DNA from: SG8-40 sp963792855
GTDB lineage: Bacteria; Pseudomonadota; Gammaproteobacteria; Burkholderiales; Eutrophovitaceae
NCBI GenBank assembly: GCA_963792855.1
Contig: CAWBXZ010000003.1
Coordinates: 62,001 to 126,000 of the forward strand
Direction: 5' to 3'
DNA: 64,000 bases
Under the pieces are notes generated by a model. That model did not search any database, was not told where the DNA came from, and saw only the letters and a program-made list of their open reading frames with translations. The position numbers and the translations under genes are program-made. Below, in pieces: positions 15,893 to 23,725 of the stretch (the stretch's first letter is position 1; each line of letters starts with the position of its first letter).

Positions 15893-17077
15893 ATGCGCAT
15901 TTCACCGCTTGCCGCCCGTGAGGCGGTCCGTCAACTCAACGTATCGCGAATCCGCGAAGTCGCCAACGCCGGGATGGGCCGGGCGGACCTGATGGCCTTC
16001 TGGTTCGGAGAACCCGACCAGGTCACCCCGGAGTTCATTCGGCGCGCCGCCATCGAAGCGCTGGATGCCGGCGAAACTTTCTACACCGAGAACCTCGGTA
16101 TCAAACCGCTGCGTGCAGCGATCGCTGACTATGTGAATGGTTTGCATGGCAATTCCGGCGGCAATACGCGTGTCGAGAACGTCGCCGTGACCAACTCGGG
16201 GATGTCGGCCCTGATGATTACCACCCAGGCGCTCGCCGGGCCGGGCGACCGCATCGTCATCGTCACACCGGTTTGGCCGAATCTGGTGGAAATCCCGAAG
16301 ATTGTCGGCGCGGAGTCGGTTTCGTTCCCGCTGACCTTCTCCTCCGGAGTCTGGACACTCGACCTCGAGCGGCTGCTGGCCACGCTCACGCCCGGCACGA
16401 CGGCGGTTTACATCAACTCACCCAACAACCCGACCGGCTGGACCATCGACGTTGCGTCGCAACGCGCCATACTCGAGCACTGTCGACGCCACGGCATCTG
16501 GATACTGGCCGACGATGCTTATGAACGGCTGTATTTCGGAAACGAGCAAGGCGTGGCGCCTTCGTTTCTGGATATCGCCGATCCGCAAGACCGTCTTGTC
16601 AGCACCAATACCTTTTCCAAGGCCTGGCAAATGACCGGCTGGCGGCTTGGCTGGATGGTCATGCCCAAAGAGCTCTCATCCGACGTGGGAACACTGATCG
16701 AGTACAACACGTCCTGCGCTCCGGGATTCATACAGCGCGCCGGAGTCCGGGCGCTGGAACAGGGCGAGCAGGCCGTGCACGACTTCAACGTACGGCTCAG
16801 GGGCGCGCGCGACTTTCTGCTCGAACGCCTGATGACACTGCCGGGAATTGAGGCAAGCGTGCCGTCCGGAGCCATGTACGCTTTTTTCCGGATTCCGGGC
16901 GCCAAAGACAGCCTGGCGTTCTGTAAGCGACTGGTCGACTCGGCCGGACTGGGGCTGGCACCCGGAATCGCCTTCGGGCCCGAAGGCGAAGGCTTCGTCC
17001 GGTGGTGTTTTGCCGCCAGCACAACGCGCCTGGAAGAAGGAACAGACCGGCTGGCCAGGGCATTGCAAGAGAAATGA
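15893..17077 (+). CDS. class I/II pyridoxal-phosphate aminotransferase
   Basis: This 394-residue fold-type I aminotransferase has the family marks: SPNNPTGW (residues 176-183), the ADDAYERL segment with the Asp that pairs with the pyridine nitrogen, and the PLP lysine K243 in NTFSKAWQMTGWRLGW. The C-terminal substrate Arg is within GFVRWCF. It resembles aspartate/alanine-type enzymes, but the donor amino acid cannot be determined. The start at 15893 gives MRISPLAA and agrees with the usual length. Its stop overlaps the start of the next gene by ATGA, so a functional link to that hydrolase is likely. Confidence 0.88.
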   Translation: MRISPLAAREAVRQLNVSRIREVANAGMGRADLMAFWFGEPDQVTPEFIRRAAIEALDAGETFYTENLGIKPLRAAIADYVNGLHGNSGGNTRVENVAVTNSGMSALMITTQALAGPGDRIVIVTPVWPNLVEIPKIVGAESVSFPLTFSSGVWTLDLERLLATLTPGTTAVYINSPNNPTGWTIDVASQRAILEHCRRHGIWILADDAYERLYFGNEQGVAPSFLDIADPQDRLVSTNTFSKAWQMTGWRLGWMVMPKELSSDVGTLIEYNTSCAPGFIQRAGVRALEQGEQAVHDFNVRLRGARDFLLERLMTLPGIEASVPSGAMYAFFRIPGAKDSLAFCKRLVDSAGLGLAPGIAFGPEGEGFVRWCFAASTTRLEEGTDRLARALQEK

Positions 17078-17721
17078 AAGTCGCCATCATTCCGGTTACG
17101 CCATTTCAGCAGAACTGCTCGTTGCTCGTTTGCGAAGAAACGAACCGGGCGGCACTGGTAGACCCCGGAGGCGACATTGATACCGTACTCGGCGCGGTCG
17201 AGCGCGCCGGAACAAGTCTGGAGAAGATTTTTCTCACCCACGGCCACATCGATCACTGCGGTGCCGCCGCCGATCTGGCGCAACGGCTTGAACTGCCTGT
17301 AGAGGGCCCGCACGAGGACGATCAGTTCTGGATCGACCAGCTACCAGAGCAAGGCAGGCAATTCGGCTTGCCACCGTCGCAGGCGTTTGTTCCCGATCGT
17401 TATCTGGACTCCGGGGACGAAGTCCGGTTCGGCAACATCACCATGGAAGTGCGCCACTGTCCGGGACATACGCCCGGCCACGTGGTGTTCATCCAGCATC
17501 AGTACCGGCTGGCTTTCGTGGGCGATGTGCTGTTCAAGGGCTCGATTGGCCGTACCGATTTTCCACGCGGGGACCTGCCGACCCTGATCCACTCGATCAC
17601 GACACAGCTCTGGCCGCTGGGCGGTGATTTCACCTTCGTTCCCGGGCATGGTCCGGTTTCCACCTTTGGAGAGGAAAGACTTTCCAATCCGTTCGTCAGC
17701 GACGAGGCACTGGCCAGGTAA
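17074..17721 (+). CDS. metallo-beta-lactamase fold hydrolase, YcbL/glyoxalase II-like
   Basis: This 215-residue single-domain hydrolase has the metal motif THGHIDH (H56, H58, D60, H61). Later ligands are H of CPGHTPGH, D of VGDVLF and H of VPGHGP. It resembles type II glyoxalase YcbL, which hydrolyses S-lactoylglutathione-type thioesters, with the family's FKGSIGRTDFPRG segment. The start is the ATG at 17074 overlapping the aminotransferase stop; longer frames reach into the previous gene. Cytoplasmic, no leader. Confidence 0.9.
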   Translation: MKVAIIPVTPFQQNCSLLVCEETNRAALVDPGGDIDTVLGAVERAGTSLEKIFLTHGHIDHCGAAADLAQRLELPVEGPHEDDQFWIDQLPEQGRQFGLPPSQAFVPDRYLDSGDEVRFGNITMEVRHCPGHTPGHVVFIQHQYRLAFVGDVLFKGSIGRTDFPRGDLPTLIHSITTQLWPLGGDFTFVPGHGPVSTFGEERLSNPFVSDEALAR

Positions 17722-17797
17722 GCAAGATTGCCAGTTGGAGCCAAAGCTAACCGACCCGGATACCCGCGCAGCGAACAGAGAAATCAGGGAGTCAGAT

Positions 17798-18703
17798 ATG
17801 GCAATCAAGATTCACCGGATTCAACCGCATTTTGTCGGCGAAGTTTCCGGTGCCGACCTGAGCAGGCCGATCGGCAGTGAAGATGCAGCGATCATCGAAG
17901 ACGGAATCAACGAGCACGGCGTGCTTGTGTTTCGCGACCAGAACATTACCGACGAACAACAAGCGAGCTTCAGCCAGCTATTCGGCAAGCTGGAAGTGCC
18001 TGACCTGAAAACCAACATCACCAAAGCGCAGGATCGCCGCCTCGGCAGATTCATGGCCGACATCTCCAACCTCGACCGCGCGCAAAACATCCTCGGCGCC
18101 GAAAGCCGTCAGCGCATGTTCAATCTCGGCAACCGGTTCTGGCACTCGGACAGCTCCTACCGTGCCACTCCGGCGAAACTCTCGCTGCTGTCGGCCAGAG
18201 TCGTGCCGCGCCATGGCGGAGAGACCCAGTTTGCCGACATGTGCGCCGCCTACGATGCGCTGGATGAAGCCATGAAAAAAGAGATCGATGGCCTGATTTG
18301 CGAACATTCACTGATGTACTCGCGCGGCCGGTTGGGATTCGGAGAGTTCACCGATGAAGAACAGGCCAATTTCAAGCCGGTTTTGCAGACGCTGGTGCGC
18401 GTACACCCCGGCAACGGGCGCCGCTCCCTGTTTCTGTCCGCGCATGCCGGAAACATCATGGGCTGGCCAACCCCGGCCGCGCGCGTGCTGCTCGAGGAAC
18501 TCACGGAGTTCGCGACCCGGAGCGAATTCGTATACACGCACCGCTGGAAACCTTTCGATCTGGTGATCTGGGACAATCGGCGCACCATGCACCGTGCCCG
18601 CCGCTTCGATGACACCAGTGAAATTCGGGATATGCGCCGTACCACCGTTGCCGGCGAAGCGCCCACCGTAAGGCACCAGGCTGGGGAAACCGCCGGCACC
18701 TGA
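17798..18703 (+). CDS. TauD/TfdA family 2-oxoglutarate-dependent dioxygenase
   Basis: This 301-residue Fe(II)/2-oxoglutarate dioxygenase shows the facial triad H116-x-D118 in FWHSDSS with distal H265 in DNRRTMHRARRF. An Arg follows for 2-oxoglutarate. The GGETQFADMCAAYDAL stretch is typical of the TfdA branch, which cleaves ether or oxidises C-H bonds in small acids such as 2,4-D. The substrate here is unknown. The start at 17798 gives MAIKIHRIQP and fits the family. It lies 76 bases after the hydrolase, probably in the same transcript, and is followed by a strong hairpin. Confidence 0.88.
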   Translation: MAIKIHRIQPHFVGEVSGADLSRPIGSEDAAIIEDGINEHGVLVFRDQNITDEQQASFSQLFGKLEVPDLKTNITKAQDRRLGRFMADISNLDRAQNILGAESRQRMFNLGNRFWHSDSSYRATPAKLSLLSARVVPRHGGETQFADMCAAYDALDEAMKKEIDGLICEHSLMYSRGRLGFGEFTDEEQANFKPVLQTLVRVHPGNGRRSLFLSAHAGNIMGWPTPAARVLLEELTEFATRSEFVYTHRWKPFDLVIWDNRRTMHRARRFDDTSEIRDMRRTTVAGEAPTVRHQAGETAGT

Positions 18704-18728
18704 AACCGGCTACGGCAGCAGAAAAGAT

Positions 18729-18760
18729 GACGGCGCAAACATCGGTGTGTTTGCGCCGTC
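18729..18760. terminator. long hairpin between convergent genes
   Basis: A perfect 13-bp inverted repeat (18729-18741 with 18748-18760) with a 6-base loop lies between the convergent genes ending at 18703 and 18780. Read on the minus strand it is followed by ATCTTTTC, so it is likely to terminate the VWA gene and may act in both directions. Confidence 0.75.
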
Positions 18761-18779
18761 CCGCATGCCTCCAACCTGC

Positions 18780-19466
18780 TCAGCCGCGCGTTGAGAAGAC
18801 GCGGTCGAGATGCTCCATGTCGTTCACGACTTTCCATTCGGAGGCGCCGGCGGCCAGCGCACGCTGCTCCCACCACTCCAGACGTTCGATATAACGCCGC
18901 GGATCGATGTTGTCGGTGTCCAGCTTGGTCACGTTCAGAGCGATGATGCGAATGCCATCTAGCGTGATCGGAAAATCACGCACTGTCTTTTGATCAAGTT
19001 CCTCCTGCATGTCGGAGAAGATAATGATCGTCTTGCGCCCGGCGCCGGTTTCCCTGAGGAACTCGGCCCCCTGAATGACGCCGCCGCTGATATCCGTGTA
19101 ACGGCTGCCGCCACCGGACTTCGCGGATTTGGCGAATTGGTTGATCTTGTCGGCAAAGGCGCGCTTTTGCGCTGTCACCTGCATAGGGTCGGTATCAAGC
19201 GCCACCTTCGCAACGATGTCCTTCTCGCTGAAACTCCGGCTCTTGACGCGGGCGACAGCGAGCGAGTCGCCGGGCTGCAGGGTTCCGAGCAGGTAATTGA
19301 CGACGTTCTGCGCCTTGCCCACCTGTTCGGCGTAGGTCCCCGACGTGTCAACCAGCATGTATACGGAGTGATGGTAGTCCTGCTGATCGGCACAGGAAGA
19401 CAACACGACCGCGGTCAACAATCCGAGCCCGAGCCCGGCCATTTTCCTGGTTTCGAAGCGTCTCAT
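18780..19466 (-). CDS. von Willebrand A domain lipoprotein, unknown role
   Basis: This 228-residue protein has a lipoprotein leader (hydrophobic stretch, lipobox L22-S-S-C25) and then a VWA-like domain. SVYMLVDTSGTYAE gives a MIDAS-like D40-x-S42-x-T44 (Thr instead of the usual second Ser). TIIIFSDMQEE is the second metal-site strand, and LDGIRIIALNV continues the Rossmann-like fold. VWA domains bind protein partners through the metal. The start is the ATG at 19466, preceded by GGGGAG. The gene begins one base after the stop of the upstream membrane protein (TGA-C-ATG), so the two are translationally coupled. I do not know a named system of this composition. Confidence 0.75.
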   Translation of the reverse strand: MRRFETRKMAGLGLGLLTAVVLSSCADQQDYHHSVYMLVDTSGTYAEQVGKAQNVVNYLLGTLQPGDSLAVARVKSRSFSEKDIVAKVALDTDPMQVTAQKRAFADKINQFAKSAKSGGGSRYTDISGGVIQGAEFLRETGAGRKTIIIFSDMQEELDQKTVRDFPITLDGIRIIALNVTKLDTDNIDPRRYIERLEWWEQRALAAGASEWKVVNDMEHLDRVFSTRG

Positions 19467-19467
19467 G

Positions 19468-20934
19468 TCATCTCCCCGCCGCTTGCTTTTCAAATGCAGG
19501 CACCGCTCGCACCTTGCCCGCACCGGGATTCTGTTCGCGCGAACGCTTCACCCAGCGCTCGATCGCGAGCGGCACAAAGATCAGGACGTCATAGAACCCG
19601 ACAACCAGTTTGCCGGCTTCGCGAATCAGATTTGCAAGCAGCCGCGTAACGAAGGCGGCACCGCGCAATAGCTGCACCAGCAGCACGCCCAGCACGACGC
19701 GCCCCGAATTGATGAGATATTCCAGTGGAATCGCCACAAACGCGAGGGCGAAGGGAAGCGTGAATCCCAGAATCATCTGCCCGAAGGTCGGTATCCTGGT
19801 GACCCATCCGGCCTCGGCCACCGCGACCGCCTCACCGCCACCCAACGACTGTTTCAATGCCACGTCCGCTGCAACGATTGCGTCGCGCATGACGGCAAGC
19901 GCCACCTCGACCCCGGCAAGCACGACCAGGATGATCAGGGACGCCCACATCAGGTAGCCGCGCATCTTCTCCGTAATGTTCCCGAGCGGAAACAGACTGG
20001 TGAAGCGCAGCGTCTCCATCAGGAACAGTCCCATCAGGGCTTCGAACAGAATGATAACCAGGGCCGCGACCTCGGCCGCACGCAGATTCGCCGTGATGTA
20101 GTCGCCGCCGCCCACCATCGCCGACATCGGCAACGAAATGAGTTTGAAGTTGACGTACGCACCGCCGGCCGCGATCAGCATGACCAACGCGGAAATGAAG
20201 AACTGGGTCGAGGCCGAGGACGTCAGGACATTCTCGGTCTTGTTGTTCTTGCCGAAGATCCCTTGCAGCTTGATTACGTTCGCGTCGATCTTTGCTGCGC
20301 TGTCATGCAGGCCGGTGATGTTGCGCTCGACCCGCAACAGCGTCTGGTTCGCCGAGCGCCAGAACGGCAGCGAGCGCTTCAGGATGTGATGGCGCTCCTG
20401 GTAGGAGCCCCGGTACTCTGCAACGATTTTCTTGTAGATATCCTCTATCGAGTCACGAATGTCGGCCAGTATTCGCTCAACCACGCCGTCCCCGTTGTTC
20501 TTGATCTTTGCGAAGCCTTCAACCGCTTTCACCCATTCCGGCGGCGGCGGCGGAACCTCGCCGCTTTTCTTGTAGTCTTCCTCGATCACGGCGATCTCGT
20601 CCATGAGCTTTCGCTGCAGTGCCGGATAGCCTTCCAGATCGCGCTGAACGAGCGTGGTGACCCGTTCGAACTCGCGTTCGATCGACAGGCGCATCTCGCT
20701 GCTACCGAGAGAAAACAGCACTTCGCGGTTGCGCTCGCGCATCCTGAGCGCGCAATCGGAAAACCAACGCGCAATGAGCCGCATCGGGTTCGTGATAGTG
20801 CGCATCAGCTTGCCGATCAAGGCATGTACCGGCTCGCGCGCAACGTAGAGAAACGGGACAGCGATTACAAACAGCACCAGGAAAGACAGTGCCGGCCGCT
20901 CCGGCCAGATAAGGATTGCTTGTGTTAGCGACAT
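19468..20934 (-). CDS. multi-pass membrane protein with cytoplasmic or periplasmic coiled-coil region, unknown
   Basis: This 488-residue protein has one membrane segment at residues 15-32. Then comes a long polar, helical region (about 40-245) with an EVPPPPPEW break near residue 127. About five more hydrophobic segments follow in the second half, including FFISALVMLIAAGGAYV, AALVIILFEALMGLFLM, YLMWASLIILVVLAGVEVA and ILGFTLPFALAFVAIPLEYL. The C-terminus is basic. I do not recognise the family. The start is ATG 20934 (MSLTQAILIW); an upstream frame to 21072 begins in low-quality sequence. It is coupled to the VWA lipoprotein, suggesting a membrane complex across the inner membrane. Confidence 0.65.
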   Translation of the reverse strand: MSLTQAILIWPERPALSFLVLFVIAVPFLYVAREPVHALIGKLMRTITNPMRLIARWFSDCALRMRERNREVLFSLGSSEMRLSIEREFERVTTLVQRDLEGYPALQRKLMDEIAVIEEDYKKSGEVPPPPPEWVKAVEGFAKIKNNGDGVVERILADIRDSIEDIYKKIVAEYRGSYQERHHILKRSLPFWRSANQTLLRVERNITGLHDSAAKIDANVIKLQGIFGKNNKTENVLTSSASTQFFISALVMLIAAGGAYVNFKLISLPMSAMVGGGDYITANLRAAEVAALVIILFEALMGLFLMETLRFTSLFPLGNITEKMRGYLMWASLIILVVLAGVEVALAVMRDAIVAADVALKQSLGGGEAVAVAEAGWVTRIPTFGQMILGFTLPFALAFVAIPLEYLINSGRVVLGVLLVQLLRGAAFVTRLLANLIREAGKLVVGFYDVLIFVPLAIERWVKRSREQNPGAGKVRAVPAFEKQAAGR

Positions 20935-21961
20935 GATTCCCCCCTTGTATCGGGATTTAGGCGGCCATCGCTGGCCCTTTACTGCCGCCCGTTTTTGCGG
21001 GCGCAAATGCTCCGGAAAAGACCGCCTGACCCGCAACAACTTGCAACCCTTGCGCCAGGCAGGAGAAGCCATAAAGTTTGTCGCAGCCTGGCGACAAGCA
21101 ATCGCTAGCCGGCTGTTAAATTAGGACATGTCATGCCGCCGTTGGCCTGAGCCACGGCCCTTGATTCCCGTCGACGTCGTTACACAACGACTCAATCTGC
21201 CGCGATTGGTCAGTGCGCGCAGATAACCACCGGAAATCATGCCCCTGTTGACAGCGAGCCGCCGCATTGTGCGAAGCACGCGCCCCAGGGCGACATCGCA
21301 GCCCCTGCAAACAGACGCAACCTCCGCAAACGCTGTAATCGCCTGCTGTCCGTGCAAGATTAACGTAATTGCAACCCACGCCATACATGCGGCGTCAACA
21401 ATGCCGAATACAGCACGAGAAGCCGCCACAGGTACAGCGCTGACCGAAGTTCGGCGTTGCGCGATCGGGCAACGGCGCGATCCGGCATGCATGCGAAAGG
21501 CATACTTTCCCGATCCAGACATCATCGTCAGACAAGTTGCGCGTGCGCTCGTGACACAAGGCTTGCCTTGAAGCACAGTGCCCAGGACTTGAACCGATTC
21601 GGGCGTTACGGGCTTTTCGGCTGTTCATTCGGGGATATTCCCCGTGACGGCATTGATTGCGCAGCGCAGCATGCGCCCCGCTCACGCTTCCTGGCATTGT
21701 CTGGCAGCACTCGAGGGAGAGTGCCAACTTCCACAATATTCCACTCCTGCGACACTTTTTCCGACACCGTCGGAGGAAAAATCATGCATAGCACGTTGAC
21801 ATACCGATCCGTGGGGGGCTAGCGTATTCGTTGCCTGAGACTCAAAGCAAACACTGCAGCAAAACAACCGCACTGCAAAACATTCGGTGCGTTGCCGGTG
21901 TAACAAGGGCACGCCGGCGAGCATACAAACGACAAAAATCACCTGAGGAGGGGAGCGCCAG
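20935..21961. other. 1-kb intergenic region with a candidate leader peptide
   Basis: No full-length gene is convincing here: several frames of 60-150 codons overlap on both strands without ribosome sites or recognisable sequence. Near the right end, a 12-codon frame (21784-21822) has a near-perfect ribosome site GGAGG (21772-21776). A TTGACA at 21796-21801 could be a -35 element for the amidohydrolase, with only a weak -10 (TAGCGT) 18 bases on. The amidohydrolase has its own strong ribosome site near 21945-21955. Confidence 0.4.
21784..21822 (+). CDS. possible 12-residue leader peptide
   Basis: A 12-codon frame (MHSTLTYRSVGG) follows GGAGG with 7 bases of spacing. That ribosome site is adjacent to and partly inside a 6-bp hairpin (TCCGAC at 21760-21765 with GTCGGA at 21769-21774). 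The stop lies 139 bases before the amidohydrolase start. A short coding frame with a strong but possibly masked ribosome site is what a translated leader looks like, but chance cannot be excluded. Confidence 0.25.
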   Translation: MHSTLTYRSVGG

Positions 21962-23287
21962 ATGGAGTTCAATATCCTGAATCATTTCAAGGGTCTGGAT
22001 GAAATGCCAACGGACCCGCTGAAAGCCGATGAAATCGGCACCTCGCTGTTCATGACCGGCAATATGGGTCCGCAGATTTCCAAGAAGATGGATGAAAAAG
22101 CCAAGGCGGCGGGCATGACACGGCGCAATTTCATCAAGTCCTCGCTCGGATTCTCTGCGGCAATGCTCGCTGCCAACGAAGTCACCGGAAAAAGATTCTT
22201 CGAAATTGATGGCGCCCAGGCGGCGGATATCGATGCCAAGAACGAGGCGATACACGTTGCACGCGCGAGCAGCGACTTCATCGTCGACGTACACACGCAC
22301 GTTTGTACGCGTCCAGGACACTACCAGCTGGGGGTGAACACCACGGAACGCGGCATGTGGTTCGTGCAACTGCTCGATGATCTCGGCAAGGCGTTTGGCA
22401 TGGCCAATGGCACGCGCGATATGAACGTCGAGAACTACGGCAAGTTGATCCTGAAGGAAAGCGACACGACGGTTGGCGTGTTCAACCCGTTCGGATTCCG
22501 CGAGCACTACGGCGGTCAGGACATGATTCCGATGGAATACCAGGTCGGGGTACGCAACAACTGGCCGAAGAACACGGTCATGCTGGCTGGCGGTTTGACG
22601 CCCAACCAGGGTCTGGGAGAAACGCTGGACCGCCTGCGCATGTACGTGGACGATTACAAGATCTCGGGACTCAAGCTCTACACCTTTGACGCCACCCCGC
22701 AGAAGGGCTGGTGGTTCGATGATGAAAAGCTGGCCTATCCGATCTGGGAAGAATGCCGCAAGCTTGGTGTCAAGAACATCGGTTGTCACAAGGGCATCCC
22801 GTTCGGGCAGTTCTACGCGCGTTACGCGCATTGCGAAGACTTTGACGCAACCGCTGACGACTTCCTGGACCTGAACTTCATCGCCTATCACTCGGCGTGG
22901 CCGTATCACAACGAACTGGCCGCGTTGAAGGGGTTCAAGCCGCAACGCAAGAACCTGTACTGCGAAATCGGTTCGACCTTCGCGGCAACGGTTACCAGCC
23001 GGCCACTGGAGTGCGCGCATGTGCTGGGAACGCTGTTGCGCGATCTCGGTCCGGATTACGTTCTGTGGGGCACCGACTCGCTGCTGTGGGGCAACCCGCA
23101 ATGGCAGATCGAAGCCTTCCGTAATTTCCAGATTCCCGACGAACTGGTCGAAGGCCACGGATATCCGAAGATCACCCCGGAAATTCGCCGCAAGGTCTTT
23201 GGCGAGAACGCAGCGCGCATCTGGGGCATCGACAAGCAGTCTGCGATGACGGCCAAAGCCGAACTGACGGCAACGGCACACGCGTAA
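21962..23287 (+). CDS. amidohydrolase family (TIM-barrel) protein with internal Tat-like motif
   Basis: This 441-residue protein belongs to amidohydrolase group 2. The first metal site is DVHTH (H111, H113). Later candidate ligands are the His of GCHKG, the His of AYHSAW and the Asp of WGTDSL. Metal-dependent hydrolases or decarboxylases of ring or amide substrates share this pattern, but the substrate is unknown. Unusually, an MTRRNFIKSSLGFSAAMLA stretch (R54-R55) reads like a twin-arginine leader preceded by about 50 extra residues. The protein could therefore be exported, or this could be a retained remnant. The start at 21962 is supported by a strong GAGGAGGGG ribosome site. A small Zn-ribbon gene and a di-heme gene follow. 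Confidence 0.75.
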   Translation: MEFNILNHFKGLDEMPTDPLKADEIGTSLFMTGNMGPQISKKMDEKAKAAGMTRRNFIKSSLGFSAAMLAANEVTGKRFFEIDGAQAADIDAKNEAIHVARASSDFIVDVHTHVCTRPGHYQLGVNTTERGMWFVQLLDDLGKAFGMANGTRDMNVENYGKLILKESDTTVGVFNPFGFREHYGGQDMIPMEYQVGVRNNWPKNTVMLAGGLTPNQGLGETLDRLRMYVDDYKISGLKLYTFDATPQKGWWFDDEKLAYPIWEECRKLGVKNIGCHKGIPFGQFYARYAHCEDFDATADDFLDLNFIAYHSAWPYHNELAALKGFKPQRKNLYCEIGSTFAATVTSRPLECAHVLGTLLRDLGPDYVLWGTDSLLWGNPQWQIEAFRNFQIPDELVEGHGYPKITPEIRRKVFGENAARIWGIDKQSAMTAKAELTATAHA

Positions 23288-23437
23288 AACCCGGACAACT
23301 GGTCGCGCGTGACGGGGCTGATTCCGGCAACGGGATCGGCCCCGTGTCATTTAGAATGACGTCATTGAAGCTTTTTCTTGATTGACCTACAGGGTCCTGT
23401 TGCGCAACCAAAGGGCCGACCAAAGGGAGAATTTGCA

Positions 23438-23725
23438 GTGCCGATTTACGAGTACGCATGCGATCCGTGCAGGATCATCTACCGAACCAAGCACGGAATT
23501 AACGACCCGCGCCCGGACGCCTGTCAGAAGTGCAAAGGCGAACTGCGCAAATTGATTTCAGCACCAAGCCTGAACACCAAGCGATTCACCAGTCCGACGC
23601 AGGAGAAATATTCAAAGCTCTCCACCAGTGACGAGATCGCGATGGAGAAAGACCTGCAGAAGGTTTACCAAACCATCTGGGTACCACCGGAGGTGAAACA
23701 CAGCCCGTGGGACGACGATCACTGA
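23438..23725 (+). CDS. FmdB family zinc ribbon protein
   Basis: This 95-residue protein begins MPIYEYACDPC, the hallmark of the FmdB family, with zinc ligands C8-x-x-C11 and C29-x-x-C32. The C-terminal half is polar and helical. FmdB proteins are small regulators or metal-site accessory proteins, often next to amidase or amidohydrolase genes, which is the case here. The start is GTG at 23438 with a GGGAG ribosome site 8 bases upstream. Its stop overlaps the next ATG (TGATG). Confidence 0.88.
   Translation: MPIYEYACDPCRIIYRTKHGINDPRPDACQKCKGELRKLISAPSLNTKRFTSPTQEKYSKLSTSDEIAMEKDLQKVYQTIWVPPEVKHSPWDDDH

Noticed and set aside
21842..23350. Minus-strand frame of 502 codons opposite the amidohydrolase
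   Set aside because: Reads as shadow sequence; the plus-strand amidohydrolase has metal motifs and a strong ribosome site.
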